From assembly GCA_946122785.1 (NCBI GenBank), contig CAMGYJ010000006.1, positions 53,278,066 to 53,342,065 on the forward strand: DNA of 64,000 bases. Direction: 5' to 3'. The stretch is from Linum tenue (lineage: Eukaryota > Streptophyta > Magnoliopsida > Malpighiales > Linaceae). Position 1 is the first letter of the stretch. Every line of letters begins with the position of its first letter. The notes below the pieces were generated by a model. It searched no databases. It saw only the letters and a list, made by a program, of their open reading frames with translations, and was not told the DNA's origin. Shown piece by piece: positions 60,652 through 64,000 of this stretch. The position numbers and the translations under genes are program-made.

Positions 60652-61826
60652 TGTAGAAAGAGGTCGAGCGCGAGACCTAAGAAGAAAATCGCGTTCTTTG
60701 ATTCTGCAAAGAGGAACCCTAGAAAAATCCTAGAGTCAATTGAGAAAGATGTGAACTCAACGTAAGAAACCAAGGTTGTAAATCGAAAATAAACCGAAAC
60801 TAGACAATGGGCCTGTTTGTTATAATTTTAGTTTTCGGCCCAGACAATTTATTCAGTGAGCCCAATTCTTTGGTTTCAGACTCGGCACAACCACGAAGCA
60901 GAGGAGGCTTCTTCCTTCTAGACTCTGCTTCTGTTCGTCTTCCCTGTATCAATCACACTTCAGCAAACAGCTAAACTGTTAAGCAATTTAGAAAACTGAA
61001 CGCGATGAACACAGAGGCAATTTTTACGTGGTATCCAGGACAGGGAGAATAAGTATCCCTGTACCGACTAATCCACGGTTGAAGGATCCCTTCTTGAGAC
61101 CGTCAACGTTTCACTACCGACTTGGTTCTTCCAAGTTCTTTGTTACAACAGCACCTACAACAAAGAACTCTCAGCCTAAGCTGGTAATTCTCCCTAACCA
61201 GACTGTATCCTCACTCAGAACTCGAGACTCAATACTCCTAGTTAGCCAAGCAATCACTCGGATCAGCTCTCTTTTTCTTAACAAGATCTCTAGCAAATTC
61301 ACTGCTCTTTCTTCCTTGTTTTGCTCGAAAAAGGTGCTTCTTGACTCCAGCCTTTGTATCTTTTTATACTCTAGCTTCCCAACGTCTCCTTGAATGGATT
61401 TTCCATTCCTGGCTGGTGAACAGAAAAGCTAAGTTGCGCCAATTTGATTTCTTTTCAAATCCCTTCGAATAACTTGTCCAGAGGCATTGACAAGCTTTCC
61501 AAATCCATTCTTTTTGCCCGTTGAGTTGCTTGAGCAGAGACATATGCGAGCTTCCTTCAACATGCTCCCCCTAAGCTTGTCAATGGCTCTTTCCTGCTGC
61601 TTCCTGTCTTTTATGCCTGCACACACTTAACAAACATGTAGGTGCAGCCTGTTCTCCAAGACATGATTCAAATCCCATTCATTCAAGCAAAAATCAAATT
61701 CCATTCAGGATTTTATTCATTAAGAAAACTGAAAGACAATAGGGGGGGGCAGCTAGTGCTGCTTTTGTTCTAGCTAACATTGGCTTAGACTCTGGGTTGG
61801 AACCTAAGTAGACTTCGAGAGTCTTA

Positions 61827-62837
61827 CTAGAAGGGGTAGTGAGGTGGCGAGTCATAGTCATAAATGTCAGCATAGTCTTCAGGTTCTTCAACAGCTTCAT
61901 CCTCCTCTCTGATGCTTGAGATACTTGTACCCCCTCTATCCTTGAGTAGCTTCAGTCGGGTGGATAGAGAAGCTAAAGTAGTTACAGGTACCTTGCGCTT
62001 CCCTTTCAGTTCATTAGAGAAGCCAGTGAGTTCTCGATCAATCACAACCTTTGCAGCAGCCACTAAGGCCTTGGCCAAGGTAGCAGCCTCTCCCCCTGAG
62101 CCAGTGACAGGCTTTCGGGGGCCAACACTTGCATCCAGGCAAGCTAGGACATGTTGAGCCTTTAGAACATCATGAACATTACAGAGGGTGACTTTATCAC
62201 GAAGGTCGATGCCCAGTTTCCTTAGCAGCTGAGTGATGAGGGGGGCTAGAGGCAGCCAGCCATCATAGTTGTCATCACCGTACTTGACCAGATGACAGAA
62301 GACCAGAGAGGCATAGCTTATACGCTGACCAGTCCTGGCATGATAAAGGATCCAAATATCGGAGGTGTGAAGCAAGGTAGCACTTGAGAGAGATCTGGGA
62401 AGAAGGATCCTAGTGATGAAGAAGTGCAACACACGCAGGTCATCAGGTAAACGCCCTGCAGAGTGCTGATTGGGGAAGTAGCGACCAATGTCATGGACGA
62501 GAGTGCCCATGACATGACAGTAGTCAAAATTATAGTCATGGAACTGACCATCATCACCAGCTCTAAGTCCATCATGGGGCAGCCCTAGTTCACTGGCCAA
62601 CAGATCTGTAGTGACAGTGATCTCAAAGTTTCCAACAGTGGTTTTGAAGGAATAGAGATCTGGCCCTGACCCTCGTTTGAGATTGACATAGAACAATCTC
62701 ACAGCTTTTGGACAATAAGTATAACGCTGGTCTTCGAACAAGGATTCCCATCCCAGATTACGAATCAGTGCAGGGATGTCCATGTCATACCGAGAAAAAG
62801 CAGAAGGTTGGATGGTGAGGATGGATAGATTGCACAA
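61827..62837 (-). CDS. Env-like ORF of the Copia element, copy B
   Basis: 336 codons, identical in protein sequence to 15062-16072. The out-of-frame upstream part is at 62765-63139. Confidence 0.65.
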   Translation of the reverse strand: MCNLSILTIQPSAFSRYDMDIPALIRNLGWESLFEDQRYTYCPKAVRLFYVNLKRGSGPDLYSFKTTVGNFEITVTTDLLASELGLPHDGLRAGDDGQFHDYNFDYCHVMGTLVHDIGRYFPNQHSAGRLPDDLRVLHFFITRILLPRSLSSATLLHTSDIWILYHARTGQRISYASLVFCHLVKYGDDNYDGWLPLAPLITQLLRKLGIDLRDKVTLCNVHDVLKAQHVLACLDASVGPRKPVTGSGGEAATLAKALVAAAKVVIDRELTGFSNELKGKRKVPVTTLASLSTRLKLLKDRGGTSISSIREEDEAVEEPEDYADIYDYDSPPHYPF

Positions 62838-63188
62838 TCTCTGAATCGATGCACATACCTAGGGTATTCCTTATCTTTGCGGAACACCTTGTTGGAGAAG
62901 GTAACAGCATAATGAAGTTGAGCATTGTTAACCATGATTGGATGAGTAGAGGAAAAAAATGTGTATTTCGAAAGAGAATGGTTAGTGACTAGAAGGATGA
63001 GAGGTCTGAGGAACTTATAGAAGTGAGAAGATGAGACAAGGTAAGTTCCAGAGGAGTTAAAATCCATTAGCAAGTTAGATAAGGAAGGAGTATCAATTAG
63101 GGATGAGAAGAGGCAAGTAATGATGCTCCTAGTAATCACCTAGATCCCGAGGAGAAAATAGTCCTAATTCACGCCTGATATGTAGAAA

Positions 63189-63545
63189 CTAATCAACTGG
63201 TAAGGGTTTAGTGAAGATATCGGCCCATTGACAGTCTGTCCTAATGAAATCTAGATGTATCTTACCATCTTGGACTAAGTCTCGAATAAAATGATATCGA
63301 ACTTCAATGTGCTTTGTTCGAGAGTGTTGGACAGGGTTTTTTGACATGTTTATATCACTAGTATTGTCACAAAAGATAGGTAAAGATCCTAAGGAGATTC
63401 CATAATCAAGTAATTGATACTTGAGCCAGAGAACTTGAGTGCAGCAGAAACCAGCTGCCACATACTCTGCTTCAGCAGTAGAGAGGGCTATAGAGTTCTT
63501 TTTTTGCTGAACCAAGAAATGAGGGAGGATCCAAGAAAATGACAA
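63189..63545 (-). CDS. Copia RNase H, C-terminal part, copy B
   Basis: 118 codons, same as 16424-16780, with STAEAEYVA. It is separated from RT by the same shift at a T run. Confidence 0.85.
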   Translation of the reverse strand: MSFSWILPHFLVQQKKNSIALSTAEAEYVAAGFCCTQVLWLKYQLLDYGISLGSLPIFCDNTSDINMSKNPVQHSRTKHIEVRYHFIRDLVQDGKIHLDFIRTDCQWADIFTKPLPVD

Positions 63546-64000
63546 GCACCAGAGGTGCTTTTTCGATCAACTATACAGCCTGCATAGTCTGAGTCTGTGT
63601 AACTATTGAGATCTAAACTTGAATGTCTGGAATACCACAGACCTAAGTCAGGGGTACCAGCCAAGTATCGAAAAATTCTTTTGACAGTAGACAAGTGACT
63701 ATTTTTGGGCTGACTCTGAAAGCGTGCACAAACACACACGTTGTACATTATATCAGGACGGCTAGTTGTTAAGTATAAGAGTGATCCTATCATTCCTCTA
63801 TACAGCTTATGATCTATGTCAATGCCAATTTCATCCTTAGAGAGTTTAGTGGTGGAACCCATGGGTGTAGAAGCTGATTTAAGTTTCTCGTAGTTAAAAC
63901 GTTTGAGCATGTTATGAAGATATTTACTTTGATTTATGAAGGTGCCTGAAGAGGTTTGTTTAACTTGCAGTCCAAGGAAGAAGTTTAGTTCACCCATAAG
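63488..64000 (-). CDS. Copia reverse transcriptase, copy B, partial
   Basis: C-terminal RT and RNase H start, corresponding to 16723-17235. The catalytic YVDD lies beyond the window edge. Confidence 0.85.
   Translation of the reverse strand, partial: LMGELNFFLGLQVKQTSSGTFINQSKYLHNMLKRFNYEKLKSASTPMGSTTKLSKDEIGIDIDHKLYRGMIGSLLYLTTSRPDIMYNVCVCARFQSQPKNSHLSTVKRIFRYLAGTPDLGLWYSRHSSLDLNSYTDSDYAGCIVDRKSTSGACHFLGSSLISWFSKKRTL

Larger units (their letters stand above)
60652..64000 (-). mobile_element. Copia element, copy B, cut by the window end
   Basis: 3' LTR at 60652-61562, PPT at 61563-61572, then the env-like ORF, RNase H and part of RT. The insertion site, env-like frameshift and RNase H frameshift are identical to copy A, so it is the same insertion duplicated and not a second one. 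Confidence 0.93.

Overview
The window looks like nuclear DNA of a flowering plant, probably a eudicot. Most of it is nested and broken LTR retrotransposons. The only intact host gene is a small intron-containing cysteine protease, present twice. A short chloroplast psbA fragment sits inside a retrotransposon. There is no sign of bacterial or viral genome organisation. 

The main feature is a direct long-range duplication. Bases 1-17235 reappear at 47172-64000 in the same orientation. The offset is 47171 at the left edge and drifts to 46765 through a few indels. Both ends of the homology leave the window, so the true unit is at least 16.8 kb and may be a tandem unit of about 47 kb. Both copies carry the same order: a Tat-like LTR block with a tRNA-like (SINE-like) segment and a promoter-like fragment; a minus-strand Athila-type gag containing a psbA piece; the SAG39-like protease; an array of about 92-bp repeats; and a Copia element nested in another LTR. 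The two proteases encode the same 344-residue protein. A false duplication from two unmerged haplotypes in the assembly is a serious alternative. 

The single-copy middle (about 17.2-47.2 kb) holds the rest of the Copia element. That element spans 13886-21779, has LTRs of about 910 bp, and carries gag, integrase, RT, RNase H and an extra env-like ORF after pol. It is followed by a second Copia gag with its own primer site, then Athila/Tat-type Ty3 fragments on both strands. These are LTR-PBS-gag-protease on + (25.3-28.7 kb), LTR and env-like pieces on + (29.2-30.6 kb), and a minus element (40.3 back to 30.9 kb) with gag, protease, RT, RNase H, integrase, a promoter/intron-like interval, an env-like region, a PPT and an LTR. 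A 3' PPT/LTR on + lies at 40.86 kb. Beyond it come a diverged third copy of the Tat-like block, another env-like/promoter block, and a 34-bp tandem array. 

Two patterns stand out beyond the duplication. First, several LTR families, and also the pol-env intervals of two Athila-type elements, carry clusters of short perfect palindromes just upstream of a TATA-like box. The palindrome sequence differs between families while the architecture stays the same. Second, in the minus element at 34.7-35.5 kb this block is followed by a plausible splice donor, a PPT-like tract and a strong acceptor just before the env-like ORF. This suggests an internal promoter for the env-like gene. Most retroelement genes here are broken by frameshifts, stops or lost catalytic residues; only the two proteases look like working genes.
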